From Gemmatimonadota bacterium (GTDB taxonomy: Bacteria; Gemmatimonadota; Gemmatimonadetes; Gemmatimonadales; Gemmatimonadaceae), in NCBI GenBank assembly GCA_021299375.1, contig JAJTGR010000021.1, forward strand, positions 1 to 64,000: a DNA stretch of 64,000 nt. The letters run 5' to 3'. The notes beneath the pieces were generated by a model, which saw nothing but the letters and a program-made list of their open reading frames with translations, did no database searches and had not been told where the DNA came from. Position numbers and translations under genes: made by a program. Of the stretch, positions 54,169 to 63,671 are shown one piece after another; the first letter of the stretch is position 1; every line of letters starts with the position of its first letter.

Positions 54169-54638
54169 GAGACCTCCCCCAGCGGCAGCGGCCGCTGCTG
54201 CGGTCGACGGGCTGCCAGCTGCACGACGGCGCGTGAGAGGGCGACGAATCGCGTCGCGCTTTCCTGGTCATTCCCGTGAAGGACGTACCCCCGACCCAGC
54301 GTTTCCAATCGAACGACCGCGAGGTCGTCGTGGCACAACGCATCGATGCGCCGCACCTTGCTGGCCGGTATCCAGTGCACGCGCGCGCGCAGCCGGTCAG
54401 CATCCTCGTCGATGAGGGAGGCGGCGAGGATTCCCTCGTTGGCGACGACCCACACGGGTAGCCCGTCTCGCGTCCGACGGCCTCGTGTATGGGCGAGGAT
54501 GTGCGATCCGCGGGGCATCCAGATCTCGAGCGCCTCGCGCTCGGTCTCGGTGAGCGGGCTCTCTCGGCGCGGCACATCGCGAGCGGGCGACGAGAGGCGC
54601 AGGCGCCCACGCCAGAGGGTGTTCGATTGGTCCGACAT
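54165..54638 (-). CDS. Cytoplasmic protein of unknown function (possible PH-like domain)
   Basis: The 157-residue protein has no signal peptide. The central part (GSHILAHTRGRRTRDGLPVWVVANEGILAAS in parts, then ARVHWIPASKVRRIDA, DLAVVRLETLGRGYVLHG) has the strand pattern of bacterial PH-like (YcxB/YdcG-type) folds. The start MSDQSNTLW is chosen for GGAG 8 nt upstream; a start at 54692 is less likely. Translation is coupled to the Skp-like gene. Function unknown. Confidence 0.65.
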   Translation of the reverse strand: MSDQSNTLWRGRLRLSSPARDVPRRESPLTETEREALEIWMPRGSHILAHTRGRRTRDGLPVWVVANEGILAASLIDEDADRLRARVHWIPASKVRRIDALCHDDLAVVRLETLGRGYVLHGNDQESATRFVALSRAVVQLAARRPQQRPLPLGEVS

Positions 54639-54728
54639 CGGCGGCACTCCAGGTGAGGGCCGCGAGGCTCGTGCAAGTCGACACGAGGGCACGAGATCTC
54701 ACGGCACAGGGTGCGGTGGTCTCGCGCA

Positions 54729-54853
54729 GTACCACACGGTGACGTGTGGTACGCGGCCGACCGGAGGCGACTGCCTCGTCTTGACGATCGGCCACTCCCG
54801 CGGGCCTCGCGGGTGGCTACTCCCCATCGAATGGTGCACCGCAGTCCGCGGTG
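54729..54853. other. Cluster of three perfect hairpins in a gene-free stretch
   Basis: GTACCACAC/GTGTGGTAC (54729-54752, 9 bp, loop GGTGAC), CCCGCG/CGCGGG (54797-54813, 5-nt loop) and CACCGC/GCGGTG (54837-54853, 5-nt loop) lie in the 368-nt gap 54639-55006. They could form a structured leader of the 54638 gene, an operator, or processing sites. A G9 run is at 54949-54957. Confidence 0.5.
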
Positions 54854-54988
54854 ACCCTTGAATGATCGGACAGGTGGACGGGTGCGCGCAACGGATTCAC
54901 GGATCGATTGTTTCACCGTGATGCATTGAGTGGGGCTATGGAACGCGCGGGGGGGGGCGGGGTGGCGAGTTCCTCGGACCCCAAGGCA

Positions 54989-55039
54989 TCGGGGGGCTGC
55001 CGTGCCCTACTTCGGCCACCCCGCCTGCGACACTGCCGG
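54989..55039 (-). repeat. Shared 3'-end segment, copy 2 (hydrolase gene)
   Basis: Matches 53542-53592 at 47 of 51 positions and contains codons for PAVSQAGWPK, the TAG stop and 18 nt beyond. Confidence 0.9.
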
Positions 55040-56242
55040 CATGATCCGCAGCGCATTCTGGTAGTACACCTTCTTCAGCACCGTGTCGGGCAGATCGATG
55101 CCGTAGAGCTTCCAGAAGGCATGGTAGTCGCGGTAGTAATCGAAGTAATCGTCGCGCGTTTCGAGCACGCGCCAGTAGTACGGGTACTCCTCGGGCTGGA
55201 AGCTGTCCTTTCCGAAAAGGATGCGGTCCTGATACTTCACGAAGAAGTCGTGAGCCGCGCGCGGCTGGCGCCCGATGTCGTACAGGATTGCCCCCATTTC
55301 CCCGAGCACATTCGGCATCTCGTCGAACATCTTCCCCAACCGCCCCAGATCGTTGGCGTGCCAGCCGAGGTGTGCAGCCACGAAGGTCGTCTTCGGGTTC
55401 GCGCGGAACAGGCTGTCGCGTTCGTTCATGAGCTGCTCGAAGCTCGGAAAGCGATCCTGCGGATAGCGACGCTCGGGGAACAGCGACTGCTCGAGCCAGC
55501 GCTCGTTGGTGTAGTCGACGGCGCGGAAGAACTCCTGTGGATCGGCCGTGTGGATGAAGACGGGCAGCTTGAGGCGCGCCGCGGCCTCCCACACCGGCTT
55601 GAGTTCGGGGTCGTTGAGCGTGAGGCGTGCGCCGTCGGCCTTTTTCTGGGACAGGCCGAAGCCTTTGCCGACCTCGCCGATGCCGACCGCTCCGGCCTTC
55701 ACGTCGGCCTCCAGCTGCGCCACGGCCTTATCGGACCAACCGGGTGTGCCGACCCCATTGAAGTTGATGCCGGTGAGGAAGCGTACCCGGTCCTTCATCG
55801 TGGGTGAGCTGTTCACGAGGTTCACACCCTGCACGAGCCGGTCGCCGGACACGTTGCCCGCCACGATCATGAGGCGCACGTTGAGCGAATCGAGCGTCGG
55901 GCCGAAGCGTGCGAGGGCGTCGGCGCTCCCGATCTGTGCCGCGCCAGGGTGGCCGTGGAAGTCGACCACCGGGAATTTCGCCTTCCAGCGCAGGCCGGTG
56001 GCGGGCACCTTGAGCGTCGACTTGGGGCGATAGTCCACGATGCTTGGCACCGGCCCTTCGGGCGCGAGGCAGGTGCGCGGCCGGATCTCGGTCGTACCCG
56101 GTGGGCACTCCTCACCGGGCTTGATCTGGGTGCCCCCGCGGAACCCCTGCGCCAAGACGCGCGCCGGCGAGGCAACGGTCAGCAGGGAGACCGTACAGGC
56201 GGTGACGACAAGAACGGCGGACAGACGAAGCGATCGGCGCAC
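55007..56242 (-). CDS. Exported amidohydrolase-type metal-dependent hydrolase
   Basis: The 411-residue protein has a signal peptide (cleavage near VLAQ, about 31) and a TIM barrel of the amidohydrolase 2 (ACMSD-like) class. Metal ligands are visible: HxH in VDFHGHPG, His in VFIHTADP, His in VAAHLGWH, and Asp in LFGKDSF. GVGEVGKGFG-like sequence (GAVGIGEVGKGFG) precedes the central His. Substrate is unknown; relatives hydrolyse or decarboxylate small carboxylates. The GTG start has GGAG 8 nt upstream. The C-terminal 10 residues and following 18 nt are shared with the Skp-like gene. Confidence 0.87.
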   Translation of the reverse strand: MRRSLRLSAVLVVTACTVSLLTVASPARVLAQGFRGGTQIKPGEECPPGTTEIRPRTCLAPEGPVPSIVDYRPKSTLKVPATGLRWKAKFPVVDFHGHPGAAQIGSADALARFGPTLDSLNVRLMIVAGNVSGDRLVQGVNLVNSSPTMKDRVRFLTGINFNGVGTPGWSDKAVAQLEADVKAGAVGIGEVGKGFGLSQKKADGARLTLNDPELKPVWEAAARLKLPVFIHTADPQEFFRAVDYTNERWLEQSLFPERRYPQDRFPSFEQLMNERDSLFRANPKTTFVAAHLGWHANDLGRLGKMFDEMPNVLGEMGAILYDIGRQPRAAHDFFVKYQDRILFGKDSFQPEEYPYYWRVLETRDDYFDYYRDYHAFWKLYGIDLPDTVLKKVYYQNALRIMPAVSQAGWPK

Positions 56243-56375
56243 GGGCAACTCCGGCGGGGTGAAGAAGGACGGACCTGCAAATTGACGCGGCCGACTGATC
56301 GGCGACAGGCAGCCGACGTCGACGACATCCGGTTCCGGACGGGCCGCCACGGAGCGCCTCGACCGCATGACATCG

Positions 56376-57587
56376 CTACGGGGCAGGCACGAAAGGCGTT
56401 CGCGGTCCCCGCCGCAGCACGCGCGGCAGGCGCGTGTCGAACCGGCTGTCCCAGGTGCCAGCCAGTGAGTCTCCCTGCAGGCGCCCGCTGAAGAGGGCTG
56501 CCGTATCGGCGCTCGAGCGCGTCGCGAGCACGGCCAGTCGCAGGTTGTCCCCTTGGAGCGTCCCGAGGACGAACTGCTCGGGAGCGCTGCGACGCCCGCT
56601 GACGGACGCGACGGAGGGGCCCGCCGCGTCAATCCAGAGCTCGAGCGTGACCGGCTGCCCGTCGGCCGTGGTCCCGCGCCATGCTGCATCGAGGGGGGCG
56701 CGGTCGCGGTCGGTGACCGTAACCTCGCGCCGCACGAGCCCCACCATGCTGCCGAAGAGTCCGAGGCCGCCGCGGACGCTGCTGATGAGGCCTGTGCCGC
56801 CGAACGGATCGTTCCCCGAGCGGTTGTAGTCGTAGAAGTTGCGGTCGACCGCCACCACGCTCACCACCTGACGAAATCCGGGCAGCCACACCGACGGCAG
56901 CCCGTCGGCCAGAAAGTTGCGCAGTGACCCGGACAGCGCGAAGCGCGTGCTATCGGAAAACAGCGCCCAGGGGCCGAACGGCGTCTCGACGCGCACGGCG
57001 TAGGTGCGGGCGCCGGACACCGGAGTCCACGTGAGCTGCAGGGTGTCGCGGTCTCGCGCGAACGCCACGGGGGTCGCCTGAGTCCCGCCGCCGGGCGTCC
57101 ACGCGAGAGGCGCCCCAGGCACCTGGGTCTCGCCCGTCACCTCGCGGCCGTCGGCGGTCCGCACACGGAGCCGATAGCGCGTGCCTGGGCGGATGGCGAG
57201 CGCGTGCGCTGGCACGACGTACCGTCCCGTACCACGTCCCGACACGCGCGTCTCCTCGGCACTCACGCCGTTGGTGTCCGCGTCGGTGAGGAGCCGGACC
57301 GAGGCGCCGGAGAGCGGCTCGCCGCCGGCCGAACGGATGGGGTCGAGCGGGTCGAAGCGCACGGTGGAGTCGATGCGTACGCGCCCGGTGAGCGACGACT
57401 CCACGAGGATCACCTGTTCATCGGCATCGGCATTGAGCACGGCATGCACCACCACCTGCGGCGCGGGCGGTGCGACGTTGACGGCGTCGAGTTCGCAGCC
57501 GCTCAGCAGCACGCCCACGAGAATCGTGGCGGTGACGCGCGACGGCAGGCGCCACGCATCGGGTGTCGCAGCGCGCCGGGTCACCAT
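56376..57587 (-). CDS. DUF4249-like lipoprotein paired with TonB receptor
   Basis: The 403-residue protein has a lipoprotein signal (ILVGVLLSGCEL, Cys about 31) and beta-rich Ig/fibronectin-like sequence: QVVVHAVLNADADEQVILVE, LSGASVRLLTDAD, GTRYRLRVRTADGREVTGET and WTPVSGARTYAVRVET. The pattern fits DUF4249 proteins, which sit beside TonB receptors in Bacteroidota. The start overlaps the receptor stop by 7 nt, so the products are made together. It probably caps or assists the receptor at the outer membrane. Ligand unknown. Confidence 0.75.
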   Translation of the reverse strand: MVTRRAATPDAWRLPSRVTATILVGVLLSGCELDAVNVAPPAPQVVVHAVLNADADEQVILVESSLTGRVRIDSTVRFDPLDPIRSAGGEPLSGASVRLLTDADTNGVSAEETRVSGRGTGRYVVPAHALAIRPGTRYRLRVRTADGREVTGETQVPGAPLAWTPGGGTQATPVAFARDRDTLQLTWTPVSGARTYAVRVETPFGPWALFSDSTRFALSGSLRNFLADGLPSVWLPGFRQVVSVVAVDRNFYDYNRSGNDPFGGTGLISSVRGGLGLFGSMVGLVRREVTVTDRDRAPLDAAWRGTTADGQPVTLELWIDAAGPSVASVSGRRSAPEQFVLGTLQGDNLRLAVLATRSSADTAALFSGRLQGDSLAGTWDSRFDTRLPRVLRRGPRTPFVPAP

Positions 57588-59866
57588 GAGACTGTCACGC
57601 CGACGGTGGGCAACAGCGGGAACTGCGAGAACGCCGTACGGGTGGGTGGGTTGGCTGCATAGTCGAACACGTACGTGAACACGTTGCGCGCGTTGTAGGC
57701 GTTGATGAGCGACAGGTAAGGCGCCCATGTGCGGCGCCCCGGCCGCGCATAGGTGGCGCTGAGGTCGAGCCGCTGTACCAGTGGAAAGCGGGCCGCGTTG
57801 CGTACACCGCCGATGGGCTCGCGCGACACCGGGAGGTTGCCGGTGCTGAAGCTGTTGGTGAGCGGATCGTAGCGGCGTCGCACGAGTTGCCCCACCACAT
57901 CGGTGTACGGCGTCCCGGTGCCCACCCCGAGTCGCACCCCGTAGCTGAGACGCCCACCCGGTCGGAACGACGTCACCACATTGAGGTTGTGTCGCCGGTC
58001 CTGCACCGGGGCGAAGCGCCCGTCCGGTCCCTCACGCCAGCTCACCGCGTACGAATACGCAATCCACCCCGACAGCCGCTCGCGCTCGAGTTGCCGCACC
58101 AGCAGGTCGGCGCCATAGGAGCGCCCGGTGGTGACGATGAACTCGTCGCCCTGCACATCGGGATCGTTGAAGAGGTTCGAGGACGGCAGGCGGTCGTACG
58201 TCTTGAGCCACGTTTCGACCCGTACGAAGCGCGAGCGGGTGAGCCAGCGTTCGGCGCCCGTGCTTACCTGCCAGGACCGAGCCACGGGGGTGCTGCGGTT
58301 GCTCACCAGCCAGAAGTCGAACACGCGCACCGGCGCCTGCTCGTTGCGCAGCGCCGGCGTCCACTGCGTGGTCTGCCCGGCGGCCAGCGTGAAGGCGAGA
58401 TCCGGGGTGGCGAACCACTTGAGCGACGCGCGCGGTGAGAGCCCCTGCCAGCCCGTCCCGGTGACCGTTTCACCTCGTACGCCGGCCCGCGCCGTCACCC
58501 GCGAGGCGCGCACCGTGTGGTCCACATACACGCTCGCCGCGCTGGGCCGCAGCGCCAGCCCGAGGATGCCCGGTGTGCCAGCGGCATCGGCGTCCACATC
58601 GAAGCGCATGCGGTACGCCGACCATTCGTAGCCGACGAGCGTTTCGTGGCGACCGCGCCACCGTGCCACCTCACCCCAGGCGCGCGTCTCATTGAGATTG
58701 TTGACGAAACGCAGCGTGCCCGACCCGAGGTCGAGCGTGGTGCCAAAGCCTGTGAGCGACAACCGCTGCATGACGCGCGCCGAATCGCCGCCGAGCGGTC
58801 GTGCGAGCGGTTGGGTGAAAGCAAGGCCCAGCAGCGAATTGCCCCAGTCGAAGCGCAGGCGCCCACCACCGGCCTGCGTCGAGTCGCCGAATGCGGCGAG
58901 GGACGCGTCGAGCACGTCGCGCCCCCAGTAGCCGGTGGCGCTCAGCGTTCCGCCCCCCGGCAGCTGGTGCCGCACGTGCGCCTGCAGGTCGGTGAAGGCG
59001 TACGGCAGCTGGTTGTCGGTGAAGAGCGCCACGAACCGGTCGGCGTAGGTCCGTCGCGCCGCCACGTTCCAGCTGGTGGCGCCGCGAACCGTCCCGCCCA
59101 ACGCCACCGTGCTGGCCAGCAGCGACACCCCCACCGACCCGTGCACCCCACGGCGCGCCTCGGCCTTGGGCACCACGTTCAGTACGCTCGACAGTCGCGT
59201 GCCGTACCGCGCCGGGAAGCCCCCGGGCAGGAGTTCGAACTCCCCCACGGTTTCGTCAATGAACGTGCCGAACAGACCACCGAGGTGAAACGGGTTGTAG
59301 ATCGGGAACCCGTCGAGCAGCACGAGGTTCTGGTCGCTTTCGCCGCCGCGGACATTGTAGCCGGCGGTGAAGTCGTTGGTGGCCACCACGCCCGGGAGCA
59401 GCTGCACCACCCGCAGCACGTCGGGCTCGCCGATGACGGGGACGCGCTTGATCGTCTCACCGCGTACGCTCACCACGCCCGGACTGCCAGAGAGGCGAAA
59501 CTGCTCGCGTTCGGCCGCCTCCGCGGCCACCGTCACGGCCGTCAGCTGCGTGGTGCTGGGCGAGAGCGCGACGTCAAGGGTGGTCGGGGTACCGGCGCGC
59601 ACGTCGACCTCGCGCGTGACCGGCGTGTATCCCACGCGCGCAAACACGATCGTGGCGCGTGCGGCCGGCAGCCCAGTCAGCACGTAGCGCCCGTCCTCAC
59701 CGCTCAAGGTCCCGGTGCGGGTTCCGCGCAGCACGACCGAGACGGCCGCCACCGGATCGCGCGTGGTGGCGTCTACGACCCGGCCGCGCAGCTCCCCAAC
59801 AGAATCGGGGCGCGCGGCCGGTGGCTGGCCCACGGCCAGCAGCATCAGCACGGTTGTCCAACTCAT
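57581..59866 (-). CDS. TonB-dependent receptor with carboxypeptidase-regulatory-like N-terminal domain
   Basis: The 761-residue protein has a short signal peptide, a carboxypeptidase D regulatory-like domain (ELRGRVVDATTRDPVAAVSVVLRG, GEDGRYVLTGLP), a plug (RVVQLLPGVVATNDFTAGYNVRGG in parts, DGFPIYNPFHLGG, LLPGGFPARYG) and a barrel ending with TVGVTVSW. The terminal aromatic is typical of outer-membrane insertion. The architecture is Bacteroidota/Gemmatimonadota SusC-like in its N-terminal domain but of normal receptor length. The following lipoprotein gene overlaps its end. Confidence 0.92.
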   Translation of the reverse strand: MSWTTVLMLLAVGQPPAARPDSVGELRGRVVDATTRDPVAAVSVVLRGTRTGTLSGEDGRYVLTGLPAARATIVFARVGYTPVTREVDVRAGTPTTLDVALSPSTTQLTAVTVAAEAAEREQFRLSGSPGVVSVRGETIKRVPVIGEPDVLRVVQLLPGVVATNDFTAGYNVRGGESDQNLVLLDGFPIYNPFHLGGLFGTFIDETVGEFELLPGGFPARYGTRLSSVLNVVPKAEARRGVHGSVGVSLLASTVALGGTVRGATSWNVAARRTYADRFVALFTDNQLPYAFTDLQAHVRHQLPGGGTLSATGYWGRDVLDASLAAFGDSTQAGGGRLRFDWGNSLLGLAFTQPLARPLGGDSARVMQRLSLTGFGTTLDLGSGTLRFVNNLNETRAWGEVARWRGRHETLVGYEWSAYRMRFDVDADAAGTPGILGLALRPSAASVYVDHTVRASRVTARAGVRGETVTGTGWQGLSPRASLKWFATPDLAFTLAAGQTTQWTPALRNEQAPVRVFDFWLVSNRSTPVARSWQVSTGAERWLTRSRFVRVETWLKTYDRLPSSNLFNDPDVQGDEFIVTTGRSYGADLLVRQLERERLSGWIAYSYAVSWREGPDGRFAPVQDRRHNLNVVTSFRPGGRLSYGVRLGVGTGTPYTDVVGQLVRRRYDPLTNSFSTGNLPVSREPIGGVRNAARFPLVQRLDLSATYARPGRRTWAPYLSLINAYNARNVFTYVFDYAANPPTRTAFSQFPLLPTVGVTVSW

Positions 59867-59908
59867 GTCGTCGTGAACGCGTCGCGACGTCGGCGGGTTC
59901 GTGCGGCG

Positions 59909-62239
59909 TTACTTGTTGCTGGGGGGCACGAGCAGTTGCTGGGCGGCCGTGTCGGCGCCCGGTTCCACCGGCAACTGCGGCATGCGATCGAATCCGAAGA
60001 TCCGGTCCCGTCGCATGGCCTTGGCGATAGAACGCGACTGCTGGTACACCGAGTCCGAGATCGCCATGCGCCCCGACTGCGCGAGTGCCTCGGCCAGCGT
60101 CACGCCGCTGATGACGTAGAGGTCGGGGATGCCGACGGAGGCATCGTCCACCCAGCCGTCACGCGCCGCGAGCGACTTGGTCGCCGTGAAGACGCTGTTC
60201 CAGAGCTCGTACGAGCGCTTGGTGTCGACGAGCCCCTCGCCTTGAATGAGCACCAGGTCGCCACCAGGCACCTGCGGCGTGGGCATGAGCCGCTTGGCCA
60301 TGCCCTGGGTGACCACATAGCGCTCCAGGCCGAGTTCGTACGGATAGCCGCCCGCGGTACGGCTGAAGTAGATCGGGCGTCCCGGGAAGGCATCGCGGAT
60401 CATGAAGTAGACCAACTGGTCGGACTTCATGAGCTGCGGCAGTCGCGGCTGGGCGATGAGCTCGCCCTGCTGGAACGCCGCGTTCTCCGGCGTCTGGATG
60501 GCCAGTGGCATGGCATCGGCCTCCTCGAACGTCATCTGCACCGGCGGCCCGGAGGGCTTGGTCCACGTGCCGCCCTTGTAGATGGCGGGCCCCTTGTCGG
60601 CATCGTACGCGCGCACGGGATTGCGCAGCAGTTGGCGCACGTACCAGTCGGTGTTGAGCAACGAGGTGTTGGCGACGATCACATCCTGCCGGATGCCCTC
60701 GACCTCCTGCGCATACCAGAGCGGAAAGGTGTCGTTGTCCCCGACGGTGATGAGGATGCCGTACGGCTCGACCGAGTTGAGCAGGTCGCGCGCAAAGTCG
60801 GTGGTGTCGGTCTGGCCGGCACGGGACGCCTGCGTCCAGTTGCCGAAGAGCGGGATGAACGCCACCGCCAGCAGCGGCGAGGCCATCGCGAAGCTGCGGG
60901 TGCGCGGCTCCACCACCGTGTCGCGACCCAGCTTCACCTCGTCGGCGCCGAACAGCGTGGCGACCGTCTCCCAGAGATAGAACAGACCGAGGGCTGCCCA
61001 GACGCTGAGCGCCGAGAAGCTCCACAGGTAGAAGTAGTCGCGGTCACGCACTTCGCGCGGGACCGAATCGCCCAACTCCGGCGCCTGCGAGTGCCCGTAC
61101 TTGAAGTTGAGGTAGAAGATCAGCCCCAACGTCATCGTGAAGACGAGTGGCCCGAAGAACCAGAAGCTGCGTCGGTCCTTCTGGAAATGCATCCAGCCGC
61201 CGAGAATGACCAGGATGAAATAGAAGACGGCGAGGCCGTTCTGCAGACCCGGGTTCTCGGTGTAGGCGTCACGCAGCCACTGCCACTTGAAGTACAGCCA
61301 GTACATGCCGAGCTGCGCCGAGAAGGGCGCCTGGCGCTCGGAGAGTTCCGGCTTGCCGTACTGGCCGCGATTGAAATTGTACATGAACCGGTCGTACGTG
61401 AGCTGGCTGAAGGTGCAGTTCATCTTCAGCTCGGTTACGCAGCCGGTGGGTTCGCCTTCGTTGATGGCGGGGAAGTGTGCGGCGCGAATGGGCTGGGTGG
61501 CGAACGGCGTGAGGCCGAACACGAGCGCGGCGGCGCAGGCCACCAGCAGCTTCCAGCGCAGCAGCGTCTGCGGCCGGCGGATGAGGACCGCCACACCCAC
61601 GGCCGGCGCCGCGAGCATGCCGGCCATGTGGTTGGTGTAGCCGAGGCCCAGCAGGTACGCCACCAGCACCAGCAGGCGGTCGGCCAGCGGGCCTTCCGGA
61701 TCATCGCACCAGCGCACCGTCAGCCAGCAGATCACGGCCAGACCAACCAGCGACACCGTGTACACCTTCTCGTTCACGACCGACTGGTTCCACACGGTGA
61801 ACGCGGTGGCGCCGATGAGCACCGCGAGCGAGCCCCCCACGATGCGCTGCCAGCGGCGCGGCATCCACTGCACCAGCACACGTTCGGTGACCAGGAACCA
61901 GAACATCGCCGACGCCGCGCTCGAGAGGGCGGCCAGCACGTTGATGCGCATGGCCACCGTGGGCGCGATCGGGAGGATGGCGAACACCCGGCCGATGAGC
62001 ACGAAGAACGGGTTCCCCGGCGGATGCGGGATACCCAGGACATAGGCGGCCGCGATGTACTCGCTGGTGTCCCACATGGACGTCGTGGGGGCGAGGGTGA
62101 CCAGATAGAGCAGCAAGGTCACCAGCCCCGCCACGGCGGCGGCCAGATAGGACGGACGGTAGTCGAGGTCGGCAGCCTCAGCGCGGGTCGCGCTGGAGAG
62201 GCGGGCCGAGGTCGCGGGAGCGGTCGCTGCGACGGTCAT
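59909..62239 (-). CDS. DUF2723 family polytopic membrane protein (glycosyltransferase-like)
   Basis: The 776-residue protein has about 11-12 transmembrane segments in the first 500 residues and a soluble C-terminal domain of about 270. DTSEYIAAAYVLGIPHPPGNPFF is the DUF2723 signature, resembling the GT-C (protein O-mannosyltransferase) active-site loop with acidic residues (WDTSE). NDTFPLWYAQEVEGIRQDV in the C-terminal part is also typical. Related enzymes transfer sugars from lipid carriers to proteins at the membrane; activity for DUF2723 is not established here. A 42-nt gap separates its stop from the TonB receptor start. Confidence 0.88.
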   Translation of the reverse strand: MTVAATAPATSARLSSATRAEAADLDYRPSYLAAAVAGLVTLLLYLVTLAPTTSMWDTSEYIAAAYVLGIPHPPGNPFFVLIGRVFAILPIAPTVAMRINVLAALSSAASAMFWFLVTERVLVQWMPRRWQRIVGGSLAVLIGATAFTVWNQSVVNEKVYTVSLVGLAVICWLTVRWCDDPEGPLADRLLVLVAYLLGLGYTNHMAGMLAAPAVGVAVLIRRPQTLLRWKLLVACAAALVFGLTPFATQPIRAAHFPAINEGEPTGCVTELKMNCTFSQLTYDRFMYNFNRGQYGKPELSERQAPFSAQLGMYWLYFKWQWLRDAYTENPGLQNGLAVFYFILVILGGWMHFQKDRRSFWFFGPLVFTMTLGLIFYLNFKYGHSQAPELGDSVPREVRDRDYFYLWSFSALSVWAALGLFYLWETVATLFGADEVKLGRDTVVEPRTRSFAMASPLLAVAFIPLFGNWTQASRAGQTDTTDFARDLLNSVEPYGILITVGDNDTFPLWYAQEVEGIRQDVIVANTSLLNTDWYVRQLLRNPVRAYDADKGPAIYKGGTWTKPSGPPVQMTFEEADAMPLAIQTPENAAFQQGELIAQPRLPQLMKSDQLVYFMIRDAFPGRPIYFSRTAGGYPYELGLERYVVTQGMAKRLMPTPQVPGGDLVLIQGEGLVDTKRSYELWNSVFTATKSLAARDGWVDDASVGIPDLYVISGVTLAEALAQSGRMAISDSVYQQSRSIAKAMRRDRIFGFDRMPQLPVEPGADTAAQQLLVPPSNK

Positions 62240-62420
62240 GGACAGGACGGAGGGTGTGGCGGCTCCGGGCCGGGGGACGGCTCGGAGGTTGGCAGAACGG
62301 ATGCAATCACCAAAGGTCGCAGGGTGGGCAGGGGGGCACAACCGCCCGCGGCGGGGATCCCTGGCGGTAGTTTACCCGGCGACCGCCTGAATGAGCCGCC
62401 TTCCCGACGCCTGGTTTGCC

Positions 62421-63671
62421 ATGCACACGCGCGACTTCGTCAAGACTCTCGGCGCCATAGCCGCCGGGGCGTTGTTTCCTCCCGGGACGCTGCGGGCGTG
62501 GAGCGCCCTTGCCCCCGAGGCCCTGGCGGCGCAGGACGACTTCTGGGGTACGCTGCGGACGCGCTATCGCCTGCCCACGGAGTTCATCCACCTCGAACAC
62601 GGCTACTACAGCCTGCAGGCCGAGCCCGTGCTGGAGCGGTTCGTCACCCATGTGCGCGACGTGAACCGCCTGAGTTCGCGTTACATGCGCACCGTGCAGG
62701 GGGAGAACAAGGCCCGCGTGCAGGCGCGTCTCGCTACGCTCGCCGGGTGTGCGCCCGAGGAGCTCATCATCACCCGCAACACCACCGAGTCGCTGGACAC
62801 GGTGATTTCAGGCTTCGACTGGAAGCCGGGTGACGAGGCGGTGATGGCCGTGCACGACTATGGCGCCATGCTCGACCAGTTCGCGCTCATGGCGCGGCGG
62901 TGGGGGGTGGTGAACCGTCGGGTGACGGTGCCGATCGATCCCACGACGGACGACGAGGTGGTGCAGGTGTACGCCGATGCCATCACGCCGAAGACCCGGC
63001 TGCTGATGGTGTGCCACATGATCAACATCACCGGCCACGTGCTGCCGGTGGCGAAGATCTGCGCCATGGCCCGCGCACGCGGCGTCCCGGTGTTGGTGGA
63101 TGGGGCACATGCCTTCGCCCAGCTGGACTTCCGCATCCCCGACCTGGGGTGCGACTACTACGGCGCGAGCCTGCACAAGTGGTTGGGCGCGCCGCTCGGC
63201 GCGGGCCTACTGTACGTGCGGCGTGACCGGGTGCGCGACCTGTGGCCGCTGTACGGCGATGAGGGGTTCGGCGCCGATGACATCCGCAAGCTCAATCACA
63301 CCGGCACCCACCCGGTGCACACGGACCTCGCCATCGAGGACGCCATCGCCTTCCACGAGGCAATTGGCATCGAGCGCAAGGAGGCGCGACTCCGTTGGCT
63401 GCAGCAGTACTGGACCACTCGGGTGCGCGACGTGCCGCGGGTACAGCTGTTCACGCCACGTGATCCGGCGCGCACGGGGGCCATCGCGAACGTGGGCATC
63501 GCCGGCATGAAGCCAGGGGACCTCGCCACGGCGCTGATGGAACGCTACCAGGTATTCACGGTGGCCATCGACACCGCTGGCGTGACGGGGGTCCGGGTGA
63601 CGCCGCAGCTGTTCACGACGACGACCGAGTTGGATGTGCTGGTGCGGGCGCTCCGGGAGATCGCGGGGTAG
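62421..63671 (+). CDS. Class V aminotransferase-fold PLP enzyme, exported
   Basis: The 416-residue protein has an N-terminal MHTRDFVKTLGAIAAGALF, a Tat-like signal with only one Arg of the pair. The PLP domain has TRNTTESLDTVISGF, DGAHAFAQLDFRIPDLGCD and the PLP Lys in ASLHKWLGAPLGAG, as in isopenicillin N epimerase-like or cysteine desulfurase-like enzymes. Substrate unknown. An upstream ATG at 62391 would add ten residues. It is divergent from DUF2723, about 180 nt between starts. Confidence 0.88.
   Translation: MHTRDFVKTLGAIAAGALFPPGTLRAWSALAPEALAAQDDFWGTLRTRYRLPTEFIHLEHGYYSLQAEPVLERFVTHVRDVNRLSSRYMRTVQGENKARVQARLATLAGCAPEELIITRNTTESLDTVISGFDWKPGDEAVMAVHDYGAMLDQFALMARRWGVVNRRVTVPIDPTTDDEVVQVYADAITPKTRLLMVCHMINITGHVLPVAKICAMARARGVPVLVDGAHAFAQLDFRIPDLGCDYYGASLHKWLGAPLGAGLLYVRRDRVRDLWPLYGDEGFGADDIRKLNHTGTHPVHTDLAIEDAIAFHEAIGIERKEARLRWLQQYWTTRVRDVPRVQLFTPRDPARTGAIANVGIAGMKPGDLATALMERYQVFTVAIDTAGVTGVRVTPQLFTTTTELDVLVRALREIAG

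Noticed and set aside
58517-62833. A 1438-residue open frame on the plus strand
   Set aside because: It is antisense to the TonB receptor and DUF2723 genes, lacks any family motif, and reflects high GC at third codon positions.
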